The notes under the pieces are model-generated. The model was not told the origin of the DNA and did no database searches. It saw only the letters and a list, made by a program, of their open reading frames with translations. A stretch of DNA of 64,000 nt from Candidatus Gastranaerophilales bacterium. Its GTDB lineage: Bacteria; Cyanobacteriota; Vampirovibrionia; Gastranaerophilales; Gastranaerophilaceae. Made by a program: the position numbers and the translations under genes. The stretch covers positions 248,001 to 312,000 of the forward strand of contig CALUPV010000001.1 in the NCBI GenBank assembly GCA_944322745.1, given 5' to 3'. Below, piece after piece: positions 1 through 8,509 of the stretch; positions within the stretch are counted from its first letter, which is position 1, and each line of letters begins with the position of its first letter.

Positions 1-117
1 CTCAATAGGATCATTAAAAAAAGCAGCATCACTAAATCCTTCTAACATAAATAAAGATTTTAATGAAGAAGTAACAAGTTTATCATCATCAAGAACTAGT
101 ATTTTATATTTTTGCAT
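1..117 (-). CDS. Response regulator receiver domain protein (partial, N-terminus only)
   Basis: Only the first 39 codons are present; the gene runs off the left edge. It starts at an ATG (115-117) and reads MQKYKILVLDDDKLVTSSLK, which is the first beta strand and the acidic triad (DDD) of a CheY-like receiver, followed by a helix and the 'FNDPIE' stretch common in receivers of sensor pathways. The phospho-acceptor Asp and any output domain lie outside the window, so the regulated process cannot be told. It is read in the same direction as the HNH protein, whose start lies about 2 kb to the right, and could share its transcript. Confidence 0.75.
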   Translation of the reverse strand, partial: MQKYKILVLDDDKLVTSSLKSLFMLEGFSDAAFFNDPIE

Positions 118-177
118 ACACGCTCCCTAATAAAATGATAGTTTAAAATGGTCAAAGAAACAAATATTGTTACAATA

Positions 178-2094
178 TTAAGATTGAGTTTCTCTAAGTT
201 TTTCAATATCAAGCTGCTTAACTTCTAAATCTTTAATAGTAGACTGAAGCAATATAATTTCAGCTTTTAGAGCCGAAATAACAGATGGCAGTTTAAGATA
301 AGCTTGTTTATCATTTATACGTCTAATATGAGCAGTTAAAGATTGAGACTCAATTTGAGCATCTTCTAAAGTTTTCCCTGCAGTAATTTTTAAATAATTT
401 TCAATATTTTTTTCAGAAGAACTAATTTGTTTATTTAACTCAGATTCTTGCTTTCTCAAAGAATCAATTTCATCTTGAAGTTCCTTACGTTTCAATGCTT
501 CATTTGCAGATATTACAATATTTGATTGTAATAGTTCAGAAATTTCAGCATCAATTGAATTTTTAGCAGCAGTATTAATAATTGCTTTCAAACCATTACC
601 GGCTGAATGTGCTTCAATATACTTAGCAGCTTCAACAAGGGCCAGGTATCTTTGATAAAGCGTTTGTTCTTCTTCTGAAAATAAAGAAGGATCAAAGTCA
701 TTTTCAGGATACTGCAAAATTTCAGCCTCTAAATTAAAAATTCCTTGTTGGCAAGACAATAAAGAACTATTTAGTTGTTCTAAGGTAGCCTTTTCTGCAG
801 CAATTTTAAGATGTGCAGAAATTATAGCATCAACCTTATTTTTAGAAACTTGTAACATTTCTATAGTAGGAAATTGTTCATCAAGTTCCATTATTTCAAG
901 TTCTATGTCATCTTTACGTGATTCTTGCTGAGCAATATCTTGATTCAAAGTGGCAATTGAGTCTTTATAAGCTTGAATTTTTTCTTCTTTTTCAGAATCT
1001 GTCATTTGGAGTTTAGGATTTTTTTTCGCTTTTTTAGGAGGATTTCGTAAATCATTTAATGCAGAGCTAATGTTACTTCTTCTATCTCTAAGTGTTTGTA
1101 TTGCATTTATCAACTGATCACGTTGATTAACTTTTTGTATTCTTTTAATCAAAGCTTGATATTCCTCGTCAGAAGAAATTGAGTCCAATTTTGCTTGTAG
1201 CGTTTGAATTTCTAGCTGTTTTCCTTCAATTTCATCTTTGCAATTTTGAACACTAGTAGAGACAGAAGAATTAGCTTCTAATATTCTAAAATCAATACTC
1301 CCAAGTCTAGAAACCGTCTCTTCCCTTTGTCCAAAAAGCCTTTGAACATATTTTAGCAAATTAGTCGCAGACATTCTATTTAATATACTTGATGCAGACG
1401 ATGACATTAAATTGGAATGTGCATATTGAAACTTTTCAGGCGGCATATTTTCTTTTATCGAGGGAAACATTGCGTAGAACTCAGGGAAAGACATTCCTTT
1501 TTTTAAATCATGATTACAACAATAACAAGCCTCAACTAAATTAATATCAGAATTATTATTTTCTTCCTCTAAGTTTTGAGGGGAAACATGGTCAACAGTT
1601 CTGGTTAACGGTCGCATGTTCCTTTTTAAGAGTTCAAAGGCATCTTCTGACTCGAGATGATATATTTGCTGAAATATAGCATCGGCTTTTAAAAATGATT
1701 TATCTTCTGCAAATTTTAGAAATTTCTTGAAAAAATCAATTTCATCATGGTTCTCTAACTTTTTAGCAAAAGTTAATTCTTCAGAACGAACTGCTGATTC
1801 AAGTTTTTCCAATACACTTTTAATATCGCCTTGCAGACGGTGAGATTTTGAACTCAACATACTTTTTGCAAGTGCTTCAATTTGAGCTTCACTATACACC
1901 TTACATCCACAATACGCACAGTGATTAGTAGGATTAATAATAGAATCTATATCATATTTTTTCGCACGAAAAGTTACAATATCACCAAAAGAATTTTCAT
2001 TTTTACGATTCATAGGTGAATATGTTTCAGCTTTATCAAAAACAAATCTTTGTTTAAAAGGATTATATAAATTACTTACACTTTGAATTTTCAC
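178..2094 (-). CDS. HNH-type nuclease domain protein with long coiled coil
   Basis: About 638 residues. The N-terminal third holds a zinc-HNH arrangement: a Cys cluster HCAYCGCK near residue 60, then RTVDHVSPQN near 167-176 (the D-H of the HNH fold), Asn near 187 and CYCCNHDLKKG near 192-202. This pattern fits a beta-beta-alpha-metal nuclease. The remaining ~420 residues are rich in Glu, Lys, Gln and Leu heptads and should form long coiled coils, with a basic KKAKKNPK stretch near the middle. Residues ~38-48 carry a 'DIVTF' segment like the N-terminal tag noted in other genes here. A GTG start at 2094 has GAGAG seven bases upstream; a TTG at 2100 is also open but would sit on that site. Target is unknown. 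No toxin partner, methylase or phage gene is adjacent, so defence is only one possibility. Confidence 0.6.
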   Translation of the reverse strand: MKIQSVSNLYNPFKQRFVFDKAETYSPMNRKNENSFGDIVTFRAKKYDIDSIINPTNHCAYCGCKVYSEAQIEALAKSMLSSKSHRLQGDIKSVLEKLESAVRSEELTFAKKLENHDEIDFFKKFLKFAEDKSFLKADAIFQQIYHLESEDAFELLKRNMRPLTRTVDHVSPQNLEEENNNSDINLVEACYCCNHDLKKGMSFPEFYAMFPSIKENMPPEKFQYAHSNLMSSSASSILNRMSATNLLKYVQRLFGQREETVSRLGSIDFRILEANSSVSTSVQNCKDEIEGKQLEIQTLQAKLDSISSDEEYQALIKRIQKVNQRDQLINAIQTLRDRRSNISSALNDLRNPPKKAKKNPKLQMTDSEKEEKIQAYKDSIATLNQDIAQQESRKDDIELEIMELDEQFPTIEMLQVSKNKVDAIISAHLKIAAEKATLEQLNSSLLSCQQGIFNLEAEILQYPENDFDPSLFSEEEQTLYQRYLALVEAAKYIEAHSAGNGLKAIINTAAKNSIDAEISELLQSNIVISANEALKRKELQDEIDSLRKQESELNKQISSSEKNIENYLKITAGKTLEDAQIESQSLTAHIRRINDKQAYLKLPSVISALKAEIILLQSTIKDLEVKQLDIEKLRETQS

Positions 2095-2320
2095 AGTCAA
2101 TCTCTCAAACGTATCACTTAGAGAAAATATGAATAAAAGATTTTTTGTTACTATATTAAAAAAGATTTACAAGACCCTCAAAAATACTTGTAAAATTTTG
2201 TAAATAGGAGAATAAAAACTAACAATAACATAATTTAGAATTTTTATATACAGATGTCTTTTGTGTTTAGAAATAATATATTAATTCTCATTCAGGATTA
2301 GGAAAGATAGGGTAGTTTAT

Positions 2321-5245
2321 ATGAGAATTTTGTTCAATCAAACTTATGGCATTGGAAACATTAATGCTTTACAGAATAAAAAAGCAAACAAAATATATAC
2401 CAATGCAACAACAAGTGACGTAGTATCTTTTTCGGGGAATATAAAGCGTCATAAAATCAAAGTAGAGCCTGATACAGCAGAATTTGTTGCAAACAGCTTA
2501 TCAACATCAACATCAGGACACAGAGCACCATATGGTTCAAAAACTTTTAATCCCGAGATAGTAGAACTAATGACCCTAGGCGTAGCAGAATATGCAAAAG
2601 AGGCTGCAGCAAGAGGCAACAAGAAACCGGTAGTATTAATTGGTGGAGACACAAGACAAGCCACAAAAGAATCACTTCCATTAATAAAAGATACACTGGT
2701 AAATCAAGGTGTAGATGTAATATATATAAAAGAACCGGTACCTACACCATTACATGCTCTAATGACAAAAGAAAATGATATTGATGTATCAATTTTATTA
2801 ACAGCAAGCCATAATCCTTGGAGTGATGGAGGATTTAATTTAGTAACAAAAGAAGGCGCAATTGCCCCACCAGCTGTAACAAAGAAAGTAGCACAAAATA
2901 TTGTGGACTACGCAAAAAAAGGAGTATATACAACCGACAAAAGAAAAAAAGGAGATGTTACAGAAACATATCCATATAATATGTACAGAGATAAACTAAA
3001 TTCATATAATTTGATAGACTGGGATGCTATAAAAGATGCCGGAATATCAATATACTATGATGATTTAAAGGGTACAGGAGGAAATGTATTACCAAAATTA
3101 TTAAGAGAATATGGAATTCCTAATAACTTTGTAATTTCAGGGAAGAAAGAAGGTCCAAATCCAACAGATGAAAATTTAACAGAGGTTAAAGATTGTATAA
3201 GAGAAGACAAATCAGGATTAAAAGTAGGTTTAGCAAATGATGGAGATGCTGATAGATTTGGAATTATAGATGAAAAAGGTACTTTTATAACTCCCAATGA
3301 TGTTATTTTGCTTGTAGCACACCATTTAGCAAATAACAAAGGATTAAAAGGAGATATTATAAGAAGCCAAGCAACTTCGTCACAACTAGATTTGTTTGCA
3401 AGAAATAATGGTCTAAATGTAATACAAACACCTGTAGGATTTAAATATATAGGTGAAGATATTCTCGGATTAGGAGAACAAGGTAAGGATATATTAGTCG
3501 CAGGAGAAGAATCCGGCGGACTAACAATAAACGGACATATACCGGAGAAAGACGGAATTATAGCTTTACTAACTATCTTAGATTTAATGGCAACAGAAAA
3601 TAAACCAATATCTGAAATTTTAGAAGAAACAAAAAAAGGTTTAAATTCTGAATTTAGAGCAGATAGCTTTAGCCAAAAGTTAGAAAAAGAGTCAGATAAA
3701 GAAATCATAATGAACAGAATGAAAGAAATTTATACAAAAGCTCTTGAAGGAGAAACAACTTTTGGTGACTTTGAAATAGATGTTGAAAAAACAAAAGCAA
3801 ATGCAGAAGAAATGGAAAGATATCGCCAAGGCGGAGATGGAGTAAAATTATACTTTACAGACGGTTCATCAATATTAGTAAGAAAGAGCGGAACAGAACC
3901 AAAAGTAAAAGCATATATTGAAACATATAATGATTCTGTAGAGATAGCTGATGCAAATGTTGTAAAACTAAGAAAAGAACTTGAAAAAATATTTGAAATC
4001 AGTCCTAAAAATACAAGTTTTAAAGGGACAAATAATGAAGTACAAGTAAAGATACCCGATATTGATTTATCACAATATAAAGTAAATGCAGCAGAAGCAA
4101 CGAAAGATATACAATCAAGAATCGGAGTAAAAGGTCAATTTCTAAACTGGATTGGAGAATTACCGCAAACACAGCTAAAGAATATTGATAATATATACAA
4201 CCTTGCACAAGAAGCAAAAAAAGGTGGCTACACAGACTTAGCAATACTGGGAATAGGTGGTTCAAGACACACGACTGAAGCAATGATGAAAATGTTGGGA
4301 AAAGATGCAAACGTGCATTTTTACTCTGCTGTTGACGGAGAAAGTTTCAGAAGATTTACAAAAGGACTTGATTTAGATAAAACAAAATTCTTAGTTGTAT
4401 CAAAATCCGGCGGAACCCTAGAAACAACAACTGCATATGAAGCAGCAAAAAAATTAATGCAAGAACATACACAAAAAAATGATGTTTCAGATAAATTTAT
4501 TGCAATGACAGATGCTTCAAGCGAAAAAAGTAATCTAAGAAAAGCTGTAGACAGAGGCGAAATTGATCTTTCAGGACTTGTACATGATGATGTTGGCGGA
4601 AGATTTTCAATATTTGATGATGCAACAATCTTTACAATGGCATATGCCGGAGTTCCCAAAGAAGATATCATAAGAATGTTAAAAGCATCAATAAAAGCCC
4701 AGAAAGAATTTTTAAATCCAAACATAAACGAAAATGAAGCACTTCAATTGGCAGCATTCAATTTGGATTCAAAAACAAAGGGAAAAAGCAAACACTATGT
4801 TGAATACTTTTCTGATGCATTTTCAGGAACAACACTTTGGGATAAACAACTAAACAATGAATCCCTTAAAGCACAGATTTCAACAGAAACAAATATAGGT
4901 CCCGGCTATCTTCACTACAATGCGGAAGCAGATTTAGATGAAGCAAATACAGATTCATATTATACATTTGTATACCCAAAATCTGATGAAAAGACAACAA
5001 ATGCTGTTATAAAAGGTGTTACAACAGCATATTCAAAACAACATCCTGTAACAGAGATTGAGATAAAAGATTTTAGTCCTGAATCAATCGCAAGATTTAT
5101 AGAACTAAAACACTTTGAAACTCTATACACTGGGAATATGTTAAGACGTTACAACGGAAATGTCACATCAGGGAATGAAGCATTACCTGAAGTATTACAA
5201 CCTAATGTAGAAAAATACAAGAAAGAGGTAAAGGCAAATCTATAA
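2321..5245 (+). CDS. Fused phosphohexomutase / glucose-6-phosphate isomerase
   Basis: 974 residues with two complete enzymes. Residues ~50-560 are an alpha-D-phosphohexomutase: catalytic-serine loop TASHNPWSDGG (Ser163), metal loop NDGDADRFG (~307-314), sugar loop GEESGG (~395-400) and phosphate loop RKSGTEPK (~521-528). Residues ~590-974 are a glucose-6-phosphate isomerase: LGIGGS (~643-648), the phosphate-binding SKSGGTLETT (~694-703) and DVGGRFSIFD (~757-766). The fusion would link glucose-1-P (or mannose-P), glucose-6-P and fructose-6-P, joining glycogen or sugar-nucleotide metabolism to glycolysis. A ~45-residue extension precedes the mutase and contains VVSFSGN; the linker between the enzymes contains TSFKGT, as if a second tagged N-terminus had been trapped by the fusion. 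It stands alone, with its own terminator downstream. Mutase substrate (glucose versus mannose) cannot be fixed by eye. Confidence 0.9.
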   Translation: MRILFNQTYGIGNINALQNKKANKIYTNATTSDVVSFSGNIKRHKIKVEPDTAEFVANSLSTSTSGHRAPYGSKTFNPEIVELMTLGVAEYAKEAAARGNKKPVVLIGGDTRQATKESLPLIKDTLVNQGVDVIYIKEPVPTPLHALMTKENDIDVSILLTASHNPWSDGGFNLVTKEGAIAPPAVTKKVAQNIVDYAKKGVYTTDKRKKGDVTETYPYNMYRDKLNSYNLIDWDAIKDAGISIYYDDLKGTGGNVLPKLLREYGIPNNFVISGKKEGPNPTDENLTEVKDCIREDKSGLKVGLANDGDADRFGIIDEKGTFITPNDVILLVAHHLANNKGLKGDIIRSQATSSQLDLFARNNGLNVIQTPVGFKYIGEDILGLGEQGKDILVAGEESGGLTINGHIPEKDGIIALLTILDLMATENKPISEILEETKKGLNSEFRADSFSQKLEKESDKEIIMNRMKEIYTKALEGETTFGDFEIDVEKTKANAEEMERYRQGGDGVKLYFTDGSSILVRKSGTEPKVKAYIETYNDSVEIADANVVKLRKELEKIFEISPKNTSFKGTNNEVQVKIPDIDLSQYKVNAAEATKDIQSRIGVKGQFLNWIGELPQTQLKNIDNIYNLAQEAKKGGYTDLAILGIGGSRHTTEAMMKMLGKDANVHFYSAVDGESFRRFTKGLDLDKTKFLVVSKSGGTLETTTAYEAAKKLMQEHTQKNDVSDKFIAMTDASSEKSNLRKAVDRGEIDLSGLVHDDVGGRFSIFDDATIFTMAYAGVPKEDIIRMLKASIKAQKEFLNPNINENEALQLAAFNLDSKTKGKSKHYVEYFSDAFSGTTLWDKQLNNESLKAQISTETNIGPGYLHYNAEADLDEANTDSYYTFVYPKSDEKTTNAVIKGVTTAYSKQHPVTEIEIKDFSPESIARFIELKHFETLYTGNMLRRYNGNVTSGNEALPEVLQPNVEKYKKEVKANL

Positions 5246-5260
5246 ATATATAAAAGACAA

Positions 5261-5287
5261 AAAGGCACTCTTATTTGAGTGCCTTTT
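5261..5287 (+). terminator. Rho-independent terminator of the mutase/isomerase gene
   Basis: A perfect stem (aaaggcactc / gagtgccttt) with a short AT loop, ending in a T run, 16 bases after the stop codon of the fused enzyme gene. Confidence 0.85.
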
Positions 5288-5297
5288 ATATATTAAA

Positions 5298-5328
5298 AAG
5301 AAAAGGCTGATTTTTTCAGCCTTTTCTT
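5298..5328. terminator. Terminator hairpin between converging genes (tuf side)
   Basis: A 12-bp perfect stem (aagaaaaggctg / cagccttttctt) around a T-rich loop. It lies just past the 3' end of tuf on the minus strand and right after the plus-strand terminator, so it can stop both converging transcripts. Confidence 0.8.
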
Positions 5329-5347
5329 CAATATAGATTAATATTTA

Positions 5348-6556
5348 CTATTCAGTAATTTTATCTACAACACCAGCACCAACTGTACGGCCACCTTCTC
5401 TGATAGCAAATCTCATACCTTGTTCGATAGCTACCGGAGATATAAGCTCAACGTCCATAACAACGTTATCACCAGGCATTACCATTTCACCATCAAATTT
5501 GATAGAACCGGTAACGTCAGTTGTTCTAATGTAGAATTGAGGTCTGTAACCAGGGAAGAAAGGAGTATGACGACCACCTTCATCTTTTGTTAATACATAA
5601 ACGTTAGCAGTAAATTTGGTGTGAGGCTTAATAGAACCTGGAGCTGCTAATACTTGACCTCTTTGTACTTCAGATTTATCAACACCTCTTAATAAAGCAC
5701 CGATATTATCACCAGCGATACCTTCATCAAGAAGTTTTCTGAACATTTCAACACCTGTTACAGTTGTCTTTTTAGTTTCACCGAAACCAACAATTTCAAC
5801 TTCTTGACCAACTTTAACTTTACCACGTTCAACTCTACCTGTAGCAACAGTACCACGACCTGTAATAGAGAATACGTCTTCTACCGGCATCAAGAATGGT
5901 TGATCAACATCACGTTCAGGAGTTGGAATCCAAGTATCAACTGCATCCATAAGTTCCCAAATTTTGTCAACCCATTTATCTTGACCACGAGCAACTGTTG
6001 GATTAGCTTGAACTGCTTCTAAAGCTTTTAGAGCAGAACCTCTAATAAATGGAGTATTATCACCATCAAATTCATATTTTGATAATAATTCTCTAGCTTC
6101 CATTTCAACTAATTCAAGTAATTCTTCATCTTCAACCATATCACATTTGTTCAAGAATACTACCAATTTAGGAACACCAACTTGTCTTGCAAGTAAGATG
6201 TGTTCTCTTGTTTGAGGCATAGCACCATCTGTAGCAGCAATAACTAAGATAGCACCATCCATTTGAGCAGCACCTGTAATCATATTTTTTACATAGTCAG
6301 CGTGCCCTGGGCAGTCAACGTGTGCATAGTGTCTTGCATCAGTTTCATATTCTACGTGTGCTGTAGAAATTGTTATACCTCTAGCTTTTTCTTCCGGAGC
6401 TGCGTCAATTTCATCAAACTTTTTAGCTTGAGCTTTACCAACAGCTGCCATACAAGATGTGATTGCTGCAGTTAACGTTGTTTTACCGTGGTCTACGTGA
6501 CCTACAGTACCAATATTAACGTGCGGTTTGTTTCTTTCAAACTTTTCGCGTGCCAT
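5348..6556 (-). CDS. tuf: Elongation factor Tu
   Basis: 402 residues, full length for bacterial EF-Tu. The GTPase motifs are intact: [10 protein letters not shown] (P-loop), the switch I region ending [21 protein letters not shown] (G3), NKCDM (G4) and GSALKAL (G5); domains 2 and 3 follow to the C-terminal VVDKITE. It delivers aminoacyl-tRNA to the ribosome. AAAGGAG lies eight bases upstream of the ATG. It is the last gene of a unit that begins with tRNA-Thr(TGT), tRNA-Tyr and tRNA-Thr(GGT), the arrangement known from the thrU-tyrU-glyT-thrT-tufB operon of E. coli, so it is probably cotranscribed with these tRNAs from the promoter near 7014-7042. Confidence 0.98.
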   Translation of the reverse strand: MAREKFERNKPHVNIGTVGHVDHGKTTLTAAITSCMAAVGKAQAKKFDEIDAAPEEKARGITISTAHVEYETDARHYAHVDCPGHADYVKNMITGAAQMDGAILVIAATDGAMPQTREHILLARQVGVPKLVVFLNKCDMVEDEELLELVEMEARELLSKYEFDGDNTPFIRGSALKALEAVQANPTVARGQDKWVDKIWELMDAVDTWIPTPERDVDQPFLMPVEDVFSITGRGTVATGRVERGKVKVGQEVEIVGFGETKKTTVTGVEMFRKLLDEGIAGDNIGALLRGVDKSEVQRGQVLAAPGSIKPHTKFTANVYVLTKDEGGRHTPFFPGYRPQFYIRTTDVTGSIKFDGEMVMPGDNVVMDVELISPVAIEQGMRFAIREGGRTVGAGVVDKITE

Positions 6557-6621
6557 GAGTTTAAACTCCTTTTTCTTTAATATGTCTACTATTTTTGTTT
6601 TTCTATGATATTCATTTAATC

Positions 6622-6693
6622 AGCCCTTGATGGGACTTGAACCCATGACCTTTCCCTTACCAAGGGAATGCGCTACCTCTGCGCCACAAGGGC
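6622..6693 (-). tRNA. tRNA-Thr (GGT)
   Basis: Complete cloverleaf on the minus strand: acceptor GCCCTTG/CAAGGGC, D arm, anticodon stem TTCCC/GGGAA with loop TTGGTAA (anticodon GGT, codon ACC), and T arm with TTCAAGT. CCA is not encoded. It lies directly upstream of tuf in the same direction. Confidence 0.95.
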
Positions 6694-6703
6694 ATGAATG
6701 CTT

Positions 6704-6796
6704 GCCCAAATTTATGCGCCTTCCCAACGGGAATGCTACCTCTCCTGAAACGATAATTAATCGTTTCACTCGGCAGAGTCTCTGCGCCACAAGGGC
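6704..6796 (-). pseudogene. Degenerate tRNA-like copy interrupted by a stem-loop
   Basis: On the minus strand this begins with the same 17 bases as the adjacent tRNA-Thr(GGT), GCCCTTGTGGCGCAGAG, then has about 35 extra bases containing a perfect hairpin (gaaacga / tcgtttc at 6747-6767). It then resumes with AGGTAGC-ATTCCC as in the intact tRNA. The anticodon stem TTCCC/GGGAA survives but its loop is only three bases (GTT), and no T arm or matching 3' acceptor strand can be found. It therefore cannot fold as a tRNA. It sits between tRNA-Tyr and tRNA-Thr(GGT), where E. coli has tRNA-Gly. It looks like a partial tandem duplication that took an insertion and decayed. Confidence 0.65.
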
Positions 6797-6808
6797 TCAT
6801 ATAGAAAA

Positions 6809-6891
6809 TGGGCAGAGGTGGATTCGAACCACCGTACACTCTCGTGAACAGATTTACAGTCTGTCGCCTTTAGCCACTCGGCCATCTACCC
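6809..6891 (-). tRNA. tRNA-Tyr (GTA)
   Basis: Class II cloverleaf on the minus strand with the long variable arm of bacterial tRNA-Tyr. Acceptor GGGTAGA pairs with TCTGCCC, the anticodon loop is CTGTAAA (GTA), the T loop is TTCGAAT and the discriminator is A. Second of the tRNAs in the tuf unit. Confidence 0.95.
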
Positions 6892-6921
6892 ATATGAATT
6901 TTAAATGTACAATCTAGAAAA

Positions 6922-6993
6922 AGCCGGTGATAGGAATCGAACCTACAACCTACGGTTTACAAAACCGTTGCTCTACCGTTGAGCTACACCGGC
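6922..6993 (-). tRNA. tRNA-Thr (TGT)
   Basis: Complete cloverleaf on the minus strand: acceptor GCCGGTG/CACCGGC, anticodon stem ACGGT/ACCGT with loop TTTGTAA (anticodon TGT), T loop TTCGATT. First gene after the promoter of the tRNA-tuf unit. Confidence 0.95.
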
Positions 6994-7013
6994 GCATCTT
7001 CAATGCTTCTTGT

Positions 7014-7042
7014 ATAATATAAGGGACATAACTCATTGTCAA
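7014..7042 (-). promoter_or_regulatory. Sigma-70 type promoter of the tRNA-Thr/Tyr/Thr-tuf unit
   Basis: On the minus strand a consensus TTGACA (7037-7042) is followed after exactly 17 bases by TATTAT (7014-7019). The tRNA-Thr(TGT) gene begins 21 bases further on. This is one of the cleanest promoter matches in the window. Confidence 0.85.
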
Positions 7043-7169
7043 GAATTTTTTTTAATAATTTTTATCAACTTATATTTTAGAATATATTTGCTTAATATAT
7101 TACAGAGCTATTTACCAATTTAACAATAAGGTTTATCATTTAAATAAGTGAATGTAGGAGGTATTTAAC

Positions 7170-7493
7170 ATGGCAAATGTATTAGAAATTACAGACGAAA
7201 CATTTGAAACAGAAGTTTTGAAAGAAGAAAAGCTGACTCTTGTAGATTTCTGGGCAACTTGGTGCGGTCCTTGCAGAAAACTTTCTCCTGTAATTGATGA
7301 ATTAGCAAATGAATTTACGGACAAAGTCAAATTTGTCAAAATAAAAGCTGATGAAAATCTTCAAACCGCACAAAAGTATTCAATAAGTGGAGTCCCCTGC
7401 CTTTTAATTTTTAAAAACGGTGAACCTGTTGAACGAATAGTAAATATTGTTCCCAAATCTATAATTATAAACAATTTAAACAAACATCTATAG
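7170..7493 (+). CDS. trxA: Thioredoxin
   Basis: 107 residues, the normal size for thioredoxin. The active site WCGPC lies in FWATWCGPCRKLSP near residue 30, followed by the conserved FVKIKADEN strand and the cis-proline SGVPCLLIF. It is a cytosolic dithiol reductant for peroxiredoxins, reductases and ribonucleotide reductase. An AGGAGG site precedes the ATG by eight bases. It heads a rightward run of genes with short gaps (next start 8 bases after its stop). Its reductase is not in the window. The extra Cys next to the cis-Pro (VPC) is less usual but does not affect the call. Confidence 0.95.
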   Translation: MANVLEITDETFETEVLKEEKLTLVDFWATWCGPCRKLSPVIDELANEFTDKVKFVKIKADENLQTAQKYSISGVPCLLIFKNGEPVERIVNIVPKSIIINNLNKHL

Positions 7494-7500
7494 GTAAATT

Positions 7501-7962
7501 ATGTCATATAACCAATCTAATAATGAATTTTTTAGTTACCAGGGTACTATAAACAGGAAAGACTACATAATAAACATTTTTATTGTGATTGCTTTACTAA
7601 TCGGAATTTCATTTGTTCGATTTGATAGTTTTGCGCCTTACATAAAGCCCGAATTTTTATATAGTGTTTTAATGTTTATGGTTAATTTGTTTCAATTTGT
7701 AATGCTAATGTCGATTATTTCACTTGTATATAGGAGAATAGCCGACTTCTCAATTTCAAAATCAATAACATTTAATACAAATATAAAAAAATTATTTTTT
7801 CTTTTTTTTGTATTTCCTGTTTTGTACTTGTTTTGTCTTAGATTTTTTATAGATATTATACCCATATTAAGAAACGTTTTAGATTCACTCGTGATTTTTA
7901 TCCTAACTCCTTTAGGACTAATCTCTGCCATGATTCTGGCTTTTATAAAAGGGGGCAGATAA
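7501..7962 (+). CDS. Small membrane protein, DUF805-like
   Basis: 153 residues with about four hydrophobic helices. The N-terminal FFSYQGTINRKDYIINIF resembles the 'F.GR..R.eyw' opening of DUF805 inner-membrane proteins, and LVYRRIADFSIS matches their 'R.rRRlhD.g.s' element. It starts 8 bases after trxA, with TAGGT upstream, so probably shares its transcript. No catalytic residues are evident and the function of this family is unknown. It is a likely paralogue of the next gene. Confidence 0.6.
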   Translation: MSYNQSNNEFFSYQGTINRKDYIINIFIVIALLIGISFVRFDSFAPYIKPEFLYSVLMFMVNLFQFVMLMSIISLVYRRIADFSISKSITFNTNIKKLFFLFFVFPVLYLFCLRFFIDIIPILRNVLDSLVIFILTPLGLISAMILAFIKGGR

Positions 7963-8017
7963 ATTAATTGATATTTAACAGTTAATATTTTATAATCGAA
8001 TAAAAGGAATATTTTTT

Positions 8018-8506
8018 ATGAGTGATGACAGATTATTTGCTTCAAATAATGCGATCGGAAGAAAATGGTATTGTATAAATATTGTTGTACTTACAATAAT
8101 TACATACTTTACTCAACTAATATTTACGGATCATATAATTCCAAACGTAATAAGTGAAGTATACGTTATAATAGCAACAGGCTTTTTATATTTTGCATAT
8201 TTAATATTTTTAATAACTTTTTTTGCATTAATAGAAAGAAGATTATTTGATATTTGTGGAACAAGAGATACAAAAGGTTATAGGAACACATTAGCAATCC
8301 TAAAGTTTGCTGTTTTTTGCCAAATTTTTTCTTTATATTGTCAGTGGCAAAAACCACAATTACCAATTTCATATGTATCAATAGATTATATAACAATGGT
8401 TATGGATTTGGTATTTTTAGCGATTGTTTTTGCCTTATGTTTTATCAAAGGGAAAATTTCTTGTCTTACATATGATAAATACAGAAAAAAAATAAAATAC
8501 GAATAA
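8018..8506 (+). CDS. Small membrane protein, divergent DUF805-like paralogue
   Basis: 162 residues, about four membrane helices. The N-terminal NNAIGRKWYCINIVVL and the mid-protein IERRLFDICGT follow the same plan as the preceding gene (G.R..y near the start; RR..D after the second or third helix), suggesting an old tandem duplication with strong divergence. AAGGA lies upstream of the ATG. Function unknown; the PanE-like gene follows after 3 bases. Confidence 0.5.
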   Translation: MSDDRLFASNNAIGRKWYCINIVVLTIITYFTQLIFTDHIIPNVISEVYVIIATGFLYFAYLIFLITFFALIERRLFDICGTRDTKGYRNTLAILKFAVFCQIFSLYCQWQKPQLPISYVSIDYITMVMDLVFLAIVFALCFIKGKISCLTYDKYRKKIKYE

Positions 8507-8509
8507 TCT

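Noticed and set aside
6627-6917. Open frame across tRNA-Thr and tRNA-Tyr (starts MMGLEPMTFPL)
   Set aside because: Antisense reading of tRNA genes; this type of peptide is a well-known annotation artefact.
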